From contig NZ_CP077095.1 in assembly GCF_014268885.2 (NCBI RefSeq), forward strand, positions 1-64,000: a DNA stretch of 64,000 bases. Direction: 5' to 3'. The first letter of the stretch is position 1. Every line of letters starts with the position of its first letter. The DNA is from Pseudomonas xantholysinigenes (GTDB taxonomy: Bacteria > Pseudomonadota > Gammaproteobacteria > Pseudomonadales > Pseudomonadaceae). A model generated the notes under the pieces. It made no database searches, had not been told where the DNA came from, and saw nothing but the letters and a program-made list of their open reading frames with translations. A program made the translations under genes and the position numbers. Shown in pieces: positions 30,887 through 41,351 of this stretch.

Positions 30887-30937
30887 ATCGCGGGGCAAAT
30901 CGCAGCGGCTAACCGCCGCTACGACTTGCCCCGCGAT
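30887..30937. repeat. Long palindromic hairpin, copy 1
   Basis: ATCGCGGGGCAA (30887-30898) pairs with TTGCCCCGCGAT (30926-30937), and the inner GCAGCGGC/GCCGCT region extends the stem imperfectly. It begins 10 bp after the DUF3077-like stop and has a near-identical partner at 31705-31755. It differs from both REP families in this window. Confidence 0.8.
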
Positions 30938-31078
30938 GGGATAGAAACTGGGAAATACCCTACGTGTCACACCGATCCAATCACGTTCCCGCTGAAGGTT
31001 TGGGCCGGTAATCTCCCTTTGCTTTGCGCAGCACTCCATCCCGAGTGATGAAGACGCCGACGGCGGGTCGTTGAGATT

Positions 31079-31096
31079 TGTACACAGCTTTGTACA
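31079..31096. promoter_or_regulatory. Predicted YefM-YoeB operator
   Basis: Two TGTACA hexamers (31079-31084 and 31091-31096) lie 12 bp centre to centre within TTTGTACACAGCTTTGTACA. TGTACA is the core of the E. coli yefM-yoeB operator palindromes, which I recall having the same 12-bp spacing. It is 45-62 bp upstream of the antitoxin ATG. Confidence 0.75.
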
Positions 31097-31140
31097 ATGT
31101 TCGCTCAGCTCTCCTTTGTAATCCGGGAAGGATTGGACAA

Positions 31141-31425
31141 ATGCATGTACTGACTTTTAGCCAAGCTCGCGCCGACCTGAAGCAAACGATGGATGACGTA
31201 TGCCGCGACCACGAGCCGGCGATCATCACGCGCCAACGTGGCGAGCCGGTGGTCATGCTGTCCCTGGAGGATTACAACGGCATGCAGGAGACCCTTTACT
31301 TGCTAGGGTCTTCTGCCAACGCAAGGCGCTTGCGTTCATCAGTCGAGCAGCTGCGGTCGGGTCAGCCAGTTACTCAAGAGCTGATCATTGATGAACATGA
31401 AGTCAAAGCAACGCAACAAGACTGA
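31141..31425 (+). CDS. yefM: Antitoxin of the YefM/Phd family
   Basis: DNA-binding antitoxin that neutralises the YoeB-like toxin encoded next and represses the operon. The ATG at 31141 (MHVLTFSQARADLKQTMDDV) gives 94 residues. The Phd/YefM fold region RDHEPAIITRQRGEPVVMLSLEDYNGMQETLYLL is clear, followed by a flexible C-terminal toxin-binding tail. The toxin gene overlaps its 3' end. A TGTACA double operator lies upstream. Confidence 0.92.
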   Translation: MHVLTFSQARADLKQTMDDVCRDHEPAIITRQRGEPVVMLSLEDYNGMQETLYLLGSSANARRLRSSVEQLRSGQPVTQELIIDEHEVKATQQD

Positions 31426-31696
31426 GGCTCGGAATTCCGTGAGCGTTGCGTTCACTGCCGAGGGGTGGGAAGACTATCACCACTGGCGGGAAGCTGATTC
31501 GGCGATCTTCGAGACGGTCAATGTGCTGATCCGCGAGTGCTGCCGTACACCCTTCAAAGGGACTGGCAAACCTGAGCCGCTCAAGGGCGATCTTTCGGGG
31601 TTCTGGTCTCGTCGCATCACCCGAGAGCACCGTCTGGTCTACTTCTATGAAGGTGGCCGGTTGACTGTACTTCAATGTCGGTTCCACTACGACTGA
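31391..31696 (+). CDS. yoeB: mRNA interferase toxin YoeB
   Basis: Ribosome-dependent RNase of the RelE superfamily. With ATG 31391 it is 101 residues and overlaps yefM by 35 bases. An in-frame GTG at 31439 would give an 85-residue protein closer to E. coli YoeB. The conserved tract KPEPLKGDLSGFWSRRITREHRLVY and the C-terminal CRFHYD carry the catalytic Glu, Arg, His and Tyr equivalents, so the toxin looks intact. It is followed by a long hairpin at 31705. Confidence 0.92.
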   Translation: MNMKSKQRNKTEARNSVSVAFTAEGWEDYHHWREADSAIFETVNVLIRECCRTPFKGTGKPEPLKGDLSGFWSRRITREHRLVYFYEGGRLTVLQCRFHYD

Positions 31697-31704
31697 GAAA
31701 TCGC

Positions 31705-31755
31705 ATCGCGGGGCAAGTCGCAGCGGCGGTTCGCCGCTGCGACTTGCCCCGCGAT
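31705..31755. repeat. Long palindromic hairpin, copy 2 (24-bp perfect arms)
   Basis: Bases 31705-31728 and 31732-31755 are perfectly complementary 24-bp arms (each containing CGGGGCAAGTCGCAGCGGCG or its complement) around a 3-base loop. It lies 8 bp after yoeB and 7 bp before the convergent qor stop, so it may stop transcription from both sides. Copy 1 is at 30887, so the pair brackets yefM-yoeB. Confidence 0.88.
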
Positions 31756-31762
31756 AGAGCCC

Positions 31763-33784
<2,022 letters not shown>

Positions 33785-33809
33785 GCCTGTGGATAACAGA
33801 GGAACCGCA

Positions 33810-34634
33810 ATGGACCAGTACGTCGTATTCGGCAACCCCATCGGCCACAGCAAGTCGCCGCTGATCCACCGCCTGTTCGCCGACCAGACCGGCCAGGATC
33901 TGGAGTACGCCACCTTGCTGGCGCCGTTGGACGAGTTCAGTGACTGCGCCACAGGCTTCTTCAAGCAAGGCAGCGGCGCCAACGTCACCGTGCCATTCAA
34001 GGAAGAGGCTTATCGCCTGTGTGACAGCCTCACCCCGCGTGCGCAACGTGCCGGCGCGGTAAACACCCTGACCAAGCTGGCCGACGGTACCTTGCAAGGC
34101 GACAACACTGACGGTGCCGGGTTGGTACGTGACCTGACGGTGAATGCCGGGGTGACACTGGCAGGCAAGCGCATCCTTATCCTTGGCGCTGGCGGTGCTG
34201 TTCGGGGTGTGCTGGAGCCGATCCTGGCGCACAACCCGCAATCGCTGGTGATTGCCAACCGTACCGTCGAGAAAGCCGAACAACTGGCGCGGGAGTTCGA
34301 TGAGCTGGGGCCTGTGGTGGCCAGTGGGTTCAGCTGGTTGCAGGAGCCGGTGGACGTGATCATCAACGCCACTTCGGCGAGTCTGTCCGGTGAGCTGCCG
34401 CCGATTGCCGACAGCCTGGTCGAGGCGGGGCGTACCGTGTGCTACGACATGATGTATGGCAAGGAACCGACACCGTTCTGCCAGTGGGCCAGCAAGCTGG
34501 GGGCGGCCAAGGTGCTCGATGGGCTGGGGATGCTGGCCGAGCAGGCGGCCGAGGCGTTCTTCATCTGGCGAGGGGTGCGGCCGGAGACTGGACCGGTGCT
34601 GGATGAGCTGCGCAGACAACTCGCTCGGGCTTGA
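33810..34634 (+). CDS. aroE: Shikimate dehydrogenase
   Basis: NADPH-dependent reduction of 3-dehydroshikimate in aromatic amino acid synthesis. The ATG at 33810, after AGAGGA, gives 274 residues. The substrate site is [17 protein letters not shown], the catalytic Lys-Asp pair lies in [11 protein letters not shown] and [11 protein letters not shown], and the NADP-binding loop is [16 protein letters not shown] followed by NRTVEKA. It is probably co-transcribed with hemF and is followed by a REP pair. Confidence 0.97.
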   Translation: MDQYVVFGNPIGHSKSPLIHRLFADQTGQDLEYATLLAPLDEFSDCATGFFKQGSGANVTVPFKEEAYRLCDSLTPRAQRAGAVNTLTKLADGTLQGDNTDGAGLVRDLTVNAGVTLAGKRILILGAGGAVRGVLEPILAHNPQSLVIANRTVEKAEQLAREFDELGPVVASGFSWLQEPVDVIINATSASLSGELPPIADSLVEAGRTVCYDMMYGKEPTPFCQWASKLGAAKVLDGLGMLAEQAAEAFFIWRGVRPETGPVLDELRRQLARA

Positions 34635-34640
34635 GATTGC

Positions 34641-34745
34641 CGGGGCCGCTATGCGGCCCTTTCGCGACACAAGGCCGCTCCTACAAGGGGCCGCGATTTC
34701 CTGTAGGAGCGGCCTTGTGTCGCGAAAGGGCTGCGCAGCAGCCCC
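34641..34745. repeat. Paired REP element (GGAGCGGCCTTGTGTCGCG family)
   Basis: TTTCGCGACACAAGGCCGCTCCTACAAGG and CCTGTAGGAGCGGCCTTGTGTCGCGAAAGG form an inverted pair flanked by GGGGCCGCTATGCGGCCC and GGGCTGCGCAGCAGCCCC. It lies between convergent aroE and the SulP gene. Confidence 0.92.
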
Positions 34746-34758
34746 CAGGATCTGAAAC

Positions 34759-36324
34759 TCATTCCTGGAATTTGACCGGACATCCTTCAACCCCCTCTAA
34801 CTTCTGTAGTTCCTCGATTACCTGCGGCCTTGCCCGCTGCAACGTCAGGCTCCCGCCATTACGCATCAACCGCCGCGCCTCGCGGTGCAACATATCCACA
34901 CCCGAATAGTCGATGAAGTTCACCTGCCGCGCATCGATCACCACATGCGGCCCCTGGCAGCGTTGCAAGCGCACTTGCAGGTAGTGCGCGGCGCCAAAGA
35001 AGATCGACCCACCTACCCGCAATACATCCGTCTCCCCTTCCCGGCTTTGCTGCACCCTCGGTCGCGAAGTGCGCTTGAGGTAGAAGAACAGCGACGCCAG
35101 CACCCCGGCGTAGATCGCCGTCTGTAGCTCGAGCAGCAGCGTCGCGGCGGCCGTCAGCGCCATCACCAGGAACTCCGAGCGGCTGACCCGGAACAGCGCC
35201 CGGATGCCGCGATGGTCCACCAGCCCCCAGCAGATCAGCAGGATGCTGCCCGCCATCGCCGGGATCGGCAGATGGGCGATCAGCCCGGCACCAGCGACCG
35301 CGAACAGCGCCACCCACAACGCCGAAAACACCCCGGCCAACGGCGAGCGGGCACCTGCGTCATAGCTGAGCCCGGAGCGGGTAAAGGAGCCGGAGGACAG
35401 GTAGCCGGAGAACAATGCCCCGATGATGTTCGACAGGCCCTGGGCGCGGATCTCCTGGTTGGCGTCGATCAGTTGCTCGGAACGGGCGGACAGCGAACGG
35501 GCGATGGACAGGCTGGTGACCAGTCCGAGCATGCCGACAGCCACGGCACTGGGCAGCAGGCGCAGGATCAGTTCCACATCGAGTAACGGCAGCGGGCTGA
35601 ACGGTGGCAACTGGCCGACGAAAGCGGGCACGCGCGGCACATGGCCGAACACGCCGGGCAACAGCCAGGCCGCCAGGCTCACCAGCAGCAGACTTATCAA
35701 CAGGCCCGGCCAGTGTGGGCGCCACAGCTTCACCAGCACGCCAATCGCCAGGGTGCTCAGCCCCAGAACCAGCGATGGCATGTCCACCTCGCCAACATGG
35801 CCGACCAGTTCCTGCACGGTCTTCAGAGCCGTGGCCTGGCTCGGCAGATCCAGGCCCAGCAGGTTGGGCAACTGCCCCAGGGCAATGACCACGGCGGCGC
35901 CGAGGGTGAAGCCCAGCACCACCGAATGGGAGACGAAGTTGACCAGCGCGCCGAAGCGCAGCAGCCCGAGCAAGAGTTGGAAGATGCCGCCGAGGAAGGT
36001 CAGCAGCAGCACCAAGGTCACGTAATCGGCGCTGCCGGCCAAGGCCAGCGGGCTGATGCTGGCGTAAAGGACGATGGAGATGGCGGCGGTAGGGCCGCAG
36101 ATCAGGTGCCAGGACGAGCCCCACAGGCAGGCCACCAGCACCGGCACGATGGCGGCGTACAGGCCGTATTCGGCGGGCAGGCCGGCGATCAGGGCGTAGG
36201 CGATCGATTGCGGCAGGGCTAGGATGGCGCCGCTCAGGCCCACCAGCAGGTCCTGGCGCAGGCTGCGGTCCGATTGACGGGGAAGCCAGGTGAGGAAGGG
36301 CAGCAGGCGGGTCAGGCGGGGCAT
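34759..36324 (-). CDS. SulP family inorganic anion transporter
   Basis: Membrane transporter of the SLC26/SulP family. Sulfate and bicarbonate are common substrates. The ATG at 36324 (MPRLTRLLPFLTWLPRQSDR) gives 521 residues, and the upstream extension runs through a REP. The transmembrane domain starts with LVGLSGAILALPQSIAYALIAGLPAEYGLYAAIVP, the SulP signature. A cytoplasmic STAS domain occupies about 420-521 (GPHVVIDARQVNFIDYSGVDML). Its position next to choline sulfatase suggests a sulfate role, which is an inference. Confidence 0.88.
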   Translation of the reverse strand: MPRLTRLLPFLTWLPRQSDRSLRQDLLVGLSGAILALPQSIAYALIAGLPAEYGLYAAIVPVLVACLWGSSWHLICGPTAAISIVLYASISPLALAGSADYVTLVLLLTFLGGIFQLLLGLLRFGALVNFVSHSVVLGFTLGAAVVIALGQLPNLLGLDLPSQATALKTVQELVGHVGEVDMPSLVLGLSTLAIGVLVKLWRPHWPGLLISLLLVSLAAWLLPGVFGHVPRVPAFVGQLPPFSPLPLLDVELILRLLPSAVAVGMLGLVTSLSIARSLSARSEQLIDANQEIRAQGLSNIIGALFSGYLSSGSFTRSGLSYDAGARSPLAGVFSALWVALFAVAGAGLIAHLPIPAMAGSILLICWGLVDHRGIRALFRVSRSEFLVMALTAAATLLLELQTAIYAGVLASLFFYLKRTSRPRVQQSREGETDVLRVGGSIFFGAAHYLQVRLQRCQGPHVVIDARQVNFIDYSGVDMLHREARRLMRNGGSLTLQRARPQVIEELQKLEGVEGCPVKFQE

Positions 36325-36355
36325 GGGAATAGGTATTCCTGAAGATTTCACCAGC

Positions 36356-36446
36356 CCTGTGGGAGCGGGTTTACCCGCGAAGCAAACACCGCGGTGCATG
36401 GCACCGGCTGTGCCGGTGTTCGCGGGTGAACCCGCTCCCACAGGGG
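36356..36446. repeat. Paired REP element (GGAGCGGGTTTACCCGCGAA family)
   Basis: CCCTGTGGGAGCGGGTTTACCCGCGAA and TTCGCGGGTGAACCCGCTCCCACAGGGG form an inverted pair around a central GGTGCATGGCACC / ACCGGCTGTGCCGGT hairpin pair. It separates the SulP gene from the choline-binding protein gene. Confidence 0.92.
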
Positions 36447-36465
36447 TTATATGTCGCTCAGTGGG

Positions 36466-37389
36466 TCAGAGTTTAGCTTTTACGGCCGCTTGGGATTCTC
36501 CGCCAGCTTTGGTGGTGACCCCTGCGAGCCAGGCATCCAGCACCTGTGGATGAGCCTTCACCCACCCCCTGGCCGCCTCATCAAAGCTCACCTTCTTATC
36601 CACAACCTCGGCCATGATGCTGTTCTCCATGTCCAACGTGAACGTCAGGTTGCTCAACAGCTTCGCTGCATTCGGACACGCCTGTGGATATCCCTTGCGG
36701 GTCAGCGTGTACACATCGCCTTTGCTGCCAAACCACTTTTCGCCCCCCGTGAGGTAATGCATCTTCAACTTCACGTTCATCGGGTGCGGGGTCCAGCCCA
36801 GGAAGGTGATGAACTGCTGCTTCTTCACCGCCCGATCCACCTGGGCCAGCATTGCCTGCTCGCTGGACTCGATCAGTTTCCACTGCCCAAGCTCGAAATC
36901 GTTCTTTTCGATGATCTCTTTCAGCGACAGGTTGGCCGGCGCGCCAGAGCCAATGCCATAGAGCTTTTTGTCGAACTTGTCGGCGTTCTTCTGCAGGTCG
37001 GCGAAATCCTTCACGCCTGCATTCCAGACGTAGTCGGGCACCGCCAGGGTGAACTCCGTGCCTTCGAGGTTGCGCCCGAGCCGGTGTACATCGCCATTGG
37101 CGATGAACTTGTCATGAAAGCCTTGCTGCGCCGGCATCCAGTTGCCGAGGAAGGCATCCACCCGGCCATCCTTCAGCCCACCGTAGATGATCGGCACGGC
37201 CAGGCTGTCGATCTTCACCTGGTAGCCCAGGCTTTCCAGGAGCAGGCGGGCGACGGCGTTGGTGCTGGCGATATCGCTCCAGCCAGGGTCGGCCAGTTTC
37301 ACGGTGCTGCATTGCGCGTCGCCATCGGCGGCGTGGGCCGTGCCCAGGCTCAGGGCCAGGGCGAGCACGGCGGTGGAGAACTTCTGCAT
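36466..37389 (-). CDS. choX: Choline/betaine ABC transporter substrate-binding protein
   Basis: Periplasmic ligand-binding protein of the ProX/ChoX class. The ATG at 37389 gives 307 residues with a signal peptide MQKFSTAVLALALSLGTAHA. The body shows VKLADPGWSDIASTNAVARLLLESLGY and YVWNAGVKDFADLQ, tracts seen in quaternary-ammonium binders. It starts 14 bp after betC on the same strand, so it probably captures choline or choline-O-sulfate for the sulfatase step. Permease and ATPase genes are not in this window, so it may feed a system encoded elsewhere. The exact ligand is inferred. Confidence 0.85.
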   Translation of the reverse strand: MQKFSTAVLALALSLGTAHAADGDAQCSTVKLADPGWSDIASTNAVARLLLESLGYQVKIDSLAVPIIYGGLKDGRVDAFLGNWMPAQQGFHDKFIANGDVHRLGRNLEGTEFTLAVPDYVWNAGVKDFADLQKNADKFDKKLYGIGSGAPANLSLKEIIEKNDFELGQWKLIESSEQAMLAQVDRAVKKQQFITFLGWTPHPMNVKLKMHYLTGGEKWFGSKGDVYTLTRKGYPQACPNAAKLLSNLTFTLDMENSIMAEVVDKKVSFDEAARGWVKAHPQVLDAWLAGVTTKAGGESQAAVKAKL

Positions 37390-39401
37390 GGCGGCCTCTC
37401 TTCTCAATCCAGGGGTGCGGGCTGTGGATAACGTGCCTTGCGCTCGAGGTCGTCGAGATCGATGTGGTTGCGCATGTACTGTTGGCTGGCGTCCACCAGC
37501 GGTTGGTGGTCCCAGCTTTTCAGCGTGCCGATGGCCAGCGCCTCGGCCACCAGGCGGCGGCGGCGCTGGCTGGCCAGCACTTGCTGGCGCAGGCTGGGGA
37601 TATCCCAGCGCTGCTTCGCTTCATCGACAAATGCCTGCAGCAGCGCCTGGTGGTCCGGGCTGCCGGTGAGGTTCTCCCGCTCGTGCGGGTCGCGGCTCAG
37701 GTCGTAGAGTAAACAGGGGTCGTCCTCGCTGTACACGAACTTGTAGGCGCCGCGGCGGATCATCATCAGCGGGCCGACGGTACCTTCGGCCATGTATTCG
37801 CCGATCACCTCGTCATGACCGTCCTGCCCTTGCAGGTGGCCGAGCAGTGAGCGGCCGTCCAGGTGCAGGTCTTTATCCACAGTGCCGCCGGCCAGGTCGA
37901 CAAGCGTCGGCAGCAGGTCGCAGGTGGAAACGCTGGCGCTGATGCGCGCAGGTTTGAAGTGCCTGGGTGCGTGGATCAGCAGCGGTACCCGTGCCGACAT
38001 CTCGAACCAGTGCATCTTGTACCAGAGCCCGCGCTCGCCAAGCATGTCGCCGTGGTCGCCGGAGAAGACGATCAGGGTGTCGTCGGCCAGGCCGCAATCT
38101 TCCAGGGTCTGCAGAAGCAGGCCGATATTGTCGTCGATATAGTTGCAGGCGCCGAAATAGGCGCGGCGGGCGTCGCGGATCTTGTCCACGGGTAGGGGCT
38201 TGTCCCACAGGTCGTAGACCTTGAGCAGGCGTTGCGAGTGAGGGTCTTGCTGGTCCTGGGCGATCTCGTCGCGGGGCAGCGGGATATCCACAGCCTCGTA
38301 GAGATCCCAGTAGCGTTTGGGGATGGTGTACGGGTCATGCGGGTGGGTCATCGACACGGTCAGGCAGAAGGGCCGGCCATCGTCTTCGCGCACATGGTCG
38401 TAGAGGTACTGGCGTGCCTTGAACACCACCTCCTCGTCGAAATCCAGCTGGTTGGTGCGCACGCAGGGGCCGGCCTGCAACACCGAGGACATGTTGTGGT
38501 ACCAGCTCGGGCGCTCGTCAGGCGCGTCCCAGTTCACCGCCCAGCCGTAGTCGGCCGGGTAGATGTCGCTGGTCAGGCGCTCTTCGTAGCCGTGCAGCTG
38601 GTCCGGGCCGCAGAAATGCATCTTGCCCGACAGCGCGGTGCGATAGCCGAGGCGGCGCAGGTAGTGGGCGTAGGTCGGAATGTCGGCGGGGAAGTCGGCG
38701 GCGTTGTCGTAGGCGCCGATGCGGCTGGGCAACTGGCCGCTGACCAGCGTGAAGCGCGAGGGGGCGCACAGCGGGCTGTTGCAGTAGGCGGAGTCGAACA
38801 CCACGGCCTGCTCGGCGAGGCGCGCCAGGTTGGGCATCTTGATCGGCGACGGGCTGTAGATCGGCAACAGCGGCGCGGCCATCTGGTCGGCCATGATGAA
38901 CAGGATGTTGGGTTGCTTCATGGTGCCCTTCCATCGTCGAGAGTTATGGTGAACGCTTGCAATCCAGCATGGTGCTGTGGATAAGTTGGGTAAAGCCCAC
39001 GTCGGGCAATGACTGGGATTAGCCACGCTTATGTTTGAGCACCTTGCCGACCTGTCTCTCGACGCATTGCGCGTGTTCGAGTCCGCCGCGCGCTTGCGTA
39101 GCTTCACGGCTGCGGCCCTTGAGCTGGGCACAACCCAGCCGGCGGTAAGCCAGCAGGTCAAGCGCCTGGAGGCGCAACTGGGGACGCGGTTGTTCGACCG
39201 TATCTACCGGGGCATCGAGCTGACCGAAGCGGGCCAGCTGCTGTTCGAGCAGGCACATCAAGGGCTTCAGGCCATGGACGATGGTGTTGCCTTGGCCAGC
39301 GGGCGTGGTCAGCGCGAGGTGTTGCAGGTGGCCACTGACTTCGCGTTTGCCGCGTTCTGGTTGATGCCGCGTCTGCAGCGTTTCCACGAGGCTTATCCAC
39401 A
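36596..39401. other. Cluster of five perfect DnaA-box 9-mers
   Basis: TTATCCACA occurs at 36596-36604, 37873-37881 and 39393-39401, and TGTGGATAA at 37423-37431 and 38976-38984, within choX, betC, the betC-regulator gap and the regulator gene. All are exact matches to the E. coli high-affinity 9-mer. Confidence 0.6.
37404..38921 (-). CDS. betC: Choline-sulfatase
   Basis: Hydrolyses choline-O-sulfate to choline and sulfate, supplying carbon, nitrogen, sulfur or the precursor of glycine betaine. The ATG at 38921 (MKQPNILFIMADQMAAPLLP) gives 505 residues. The formylglycine motif C52-A-P-S-R56 (NSPLCAPSRFTLVSGQ), metal-binding Asp in the N-terminal strand, and FSGDHGDMLGERGLWYK identify a type I sulfatase of the BetC group. 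It is divergent from its LysR regulator and upstream of choX. Confidence 0.95.
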   Translation of the reverse strand: MKQPNILFIMADQMAAPLLPIYSPSPIKMPNLARLAEQAVVFDSAYCNSPLCAPSRFTLVSGQLPSRIGAYDNAADFPADIPTYAHYLRRLGYRTALSGKMHFCGPDQLHGYEERLTSDIYPADYGWAVNWDAPDERPSWYHNMSSVLQAGPCVRTNQLDFDEEVVFKARQYLYDHVREDDGRPFCLTVSMTHPHDPYTIPKRYWDLYEAVDIPLPRDEIAQDQQDPHSQRLLKVYDLWDKPLPVDKIRDARRAYFGACNYIDDNIGLLLQTLEDCGLADDTLIVFSGDHGDMLGERGLWYKMHWFEMSARVPLLIHAPRHFKPARISASVSTCDLLPTLVDLAGGTVDKDLHLDGRSLLGHLQGQDGHDEVIGEYMAEGTVGPLMMIRRGAYKFVYSEDDPCLLYDLSRDPHERENLTGSPDHQALLQAFVDEAKQRWDIPSLRQQVLASQRRRRLVAEALAIGTLKSWDHQPLVDASQQYMRNHIDLDDLERKARYPQPAPLD

Positions 39402-39930
39402 GGTGGATGTGAGCCTGGTGACCGGCGAGCGCAGCCAGGGGATGTTGCGTCCGGACATCGATGTGGCGGTGCTGTTTGGTGATGGGCGTTTCCATCAGGG
39501 CGAGAGTCGCTGGTTGTTCGACGAGGAAGTCTTCCCCGTTTGCAGCCCACGGCTGAGTCATGGCAAACCCTTGTCAGCCGTGGCTTTGCAACGATTGCCG
39601 TTGTTGCATCTGAAGGGCGAGCAGGCCAGTCGCTGGTTCGATTGGGCGGGGGTGTTTCGTGGCCTTGGTGTGGACAGCCCTCCTCCGTCCGGGCAACTGC
39701 GGTTCGATAACTACACGCTGCTGATACAGGCTGCGATTGCCGGGCAAGGTGTGGCGATTGGCTGGGCACACCTGGTCGATGGGCTGGTCGAGCAAGGGTT
39801 GTTGTGTCGGCCCATGGAAGGCAGTTTGCGGTCGGAGCGCGGGTATTACCTGGTGCTGCCGCCGCGCAAACGGCGCGGGGCGCTGATACAGCGGTTCGTA
39901 GACTGGCTGGAGCAGGAGCGTGGCCGATGA
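39031..39930 (+). CDS. LysR-family regulator of choline sulfate utilisation
   Basis: LTTR of 299 residues, divergent from betC, whose expression it probably controls. The start is ATG 39031 (MFEHLADLSLDALRVFESAAR). The winged helix-turn-helix SFTAAALELGTTQPAVSQQVKRLEAQLGTRLF is clear. The effector domain resembles GcvA-type regulators (FAFAAFWLMPRLQRFHEAYP, LLIQAAIAGQGVAIGWAHLV). The 109-bp intergenic region holds a DnaA-box 9-mer at 38976-38984. Confidence 0.9.
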   Translation: MFEHLADLSLDALRVFESAARLRSFTAAALELGTTQPAVSQQVKRLEAQLGTRLFDRIYRGIELTEAGQLLFEQAHQGLQAMDDGVALASGRGQREVLQVATDFAFAAFWLMPRLQRFHEAYPQVDVSLVTGERSQGMLRPDIDVAVLFGDGRFHQGESRWLFDEEVFPVCSPRLSHGKPLSAVALQRLPLLHLKGEQASRWFDWAGVFRGLGVDSPPPSGQLRFDNYTLLIQAAIAGQGVAIGWAHLVDGLVEQGLLCRPMEGSLRSERGYYLVLPPRKRRGALIQRFVDWLEQERGR

Positions 39931-39938
39931 ACGGCGCT

Positions 39939-40060
39939 GTCTGTAGGAGCGGCCTTGTGTCGCGAAAGGGCTGCGCAGCAGCCCCGGCGATCGTGATCAT
40001 CACGCAAATTCTGGGGCCGCTTCGCGCCCCTTTCGCGACACAAGGCTGCTCCTACAGGGA
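39939..40060. repeat. REP pair in outward orientation (GGAGCGGCCTTGTG family)
   Basis: CTGTAGGAGCGGCCTTGTGTCGCGAAAGGGCTGCGCAGCAGCCCC is followed 28 bp later by the inverted copy GGGGCCGCTTCGCGCCCCTTTCGCGACACAAGGCTGCTCCTACAGG. The GC hairpins face inward and the GGAGCGG ends face outward, opposite to the copies at 22771, 29428 and 34641. Confidence 0.9.
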
Positions 40061-40106
40061 TGGCGTAGACTTCAAGATGTTCGCATTACCGCAATCAGGA
40101 GCCACC

Positions 40107-40439
40107 GTGCAAAGGATCAAGGGCTATCACGCCCACGTGTACTACGACGCATCGACCATGGAGCAGGCCCGCGAACTTTGCGAGGAAGCGACGCGCCTGT
40201 TCCCCGTGACCATGGGGCGCATGCACCAGAAACCGGTCGGGCCGCACCCGGACTGGAGCTGCCAGCTGGCCTTCGGGCCGGAAGTGGTCGGCGTGGTTCT
40301 GCCGTGGCTGGCGTTGTATCGCAAGGGGTTGGTGGTGTTCCTGCACCCGGAGACCGGGGACGAGCTGGCGGACCACCGCGATCATGCGATCTGGATGGGG
40401 GCGATCAGGCCGTTGGACCTGTCGATTTTCAAAGAGTAG
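40107..40439 (+). CDS. DOPA 4,5-dioxygenase family protein
   Basis: Small ring-cleaving-dioxygenase-like protein (PF08883 type). The best start is GTG 40107, five bases after AGGAG, giving 110 residues (MQRIKGYHAHVYYDASTMEQ). An ATG at 40077 is in frame but lacks a ribosome site. The paired histidines in GYHAHVYYD, the tract KPVGPHPDWSCQLAFGPE and HPETGDELADHRDHAIWMG match the family's metal-binding pattern. The physiological substrate in bacteria is not established. Confidence 0.85.
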   Translation: MQRIKGYHAHVYYDASTMEQARELCEEATRLFPVTMGRMHQKPVGPHPDWSCQLAFGPEVVGVVLPWLALYRKGLVVFLHPETGDELADHRDHAIWMGAIRPLDLSIFKE

Positions 40440-40460
40440 GTCGGTGTTGTTTGTGTGGGC

Positions 40461-40528
40461 CTCTTCGCGGGTAAACCCGCTCCCACAGGATCACACCCTA
40501 TCCTGTGGGAGCGGGTTTACCCGCGAAT
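40461..40528. repeat. Paired REP element (GCGGGTAAACCCGC family)
   Basis: TTCGCGGGTAAACCCGCTCCCACAGGA and TCCTGTGGGAGCGGGTTTACCCGCGAA form a close inverted pair with a 10-base centre. It lies between the dioxygenase-like gene and convergent trpA. Confidence 0.92.
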
Positions 40529-40541
40529 CAGGCGACGCGGA

Positions 40542-41351
40542 TCAGGATCTAGCGGCGCGCACACCCTCAGCCAACGCCGAGCACAGGCTCAGCACATCCT
40601 GCACCGCCTGGCCGGCATCCTTGGCCTGGGCGATCTTGTCGACCAGCGCCGAACCGACCACCACGCCATCGGCCAGACGGGCGATAGCTGCGGCCTGTTC
40701 AGGCGTGCGGATACCAAAGCCAACGCTGATCGGCAGATCGGTATGCCGACGCAGGCGCGCAATGGCTTCGGTCACATGTTCGGTAGTCGCCGAACCCGCA
40801 CCGGTCACACCCGCCACCGACACGTAGTAGACGAACCCGGAGCTGCGCTCCAGCACGCGCGGCAGGCGCGCATCGTCGGTGGTCGGGGTGGTCAGGCGGA
40901 TGAAGTCGATGCCTGCGGCCTGGGCCGGAGTGGCCAGCTCGGCGTCATGCTCCGGTGGCAGGTCGACGATGATCAGGCCGTCGACGCCCGCCTCTTTCGC
41001 CTCGGCGACGAACTGCGCCACGCCGAAACGGTGGATAGGGTTGTAGTAACCCATCAGCACGATCGGCGTGGTCTGGTTATCCACACGGAATTCGCGAACC
41101 ATCCGCAGGGTCTTGGCCAGGGTCTGGCCGGCTTCCAGGGCGCGCAGGGTGGCGAGCTGGATGGCCACGCCGTCGGCCATCGGGTCGGTGAACGGCATGC
41201 CCAGTTCGATCACGTCGGCACCGGCGGCCGGCAGGCCCTTGAGGATCTGCAACGAGGCGTCATAGCCCGGGTCGCCAGCGGTGACGAAAGTGACCAGTGC
41301 CGAGCGGCCTTCGGCCTTCAGTTCGGCGAAGCGTTGTTCGAGACGGCTCAT
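40542..41351 (-). CDS. trpA: Tryptophan synthase alpha subunit
   Basis: Cleaves indole-3-glycerol phosphate to indole and glyceraldehyde-3-phosphate and channels indole to TrpB. The 269-residue protein has the catalytic Glu in [15 protein letters not shown], catalytic Asp in [12 protein letters not shown] and the phosphate loop [11 protein letters not shown]. Its start overlaps the trpB stop by 4 bp (ATGA), so translation is coupled. Confidence 0.98.
   Translation of the reverse strand: MSRLEQRFAELKAEGRSALVTFVTAGDPGYDASLQILKGLPAAGADVIELGMPFTDPMADGVAIQLATLRALEAGQTLAKTLRMVREFRVDNQTTPIVLMGYYNPIHRFGVAQFVAEAKEAGVDGLIIVDLPPEHDAELATPAQAAGIDFIRLTTPTTDDARLPRVLERSSGFVYYVSVAGVTGAGSATTEHVTEAIARLRRHTDLPISVGFGIRTPEQAAAIARLADGVVVGSALVDKIAQAKDAGQAVQDVLSLCSALAEGVRAARS

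Noticed and set aside
30302..31039. A 245-codon minus-strand frame over the structured leader
   Set aside because: Its translation (for example SCTRGGKPGEISKPGRQKA) resembles spurious hypothetical proteins I recall being annotated over this repeated leader in Pseudomonas genomes. The inverted repeats argue for an RNA element instead.
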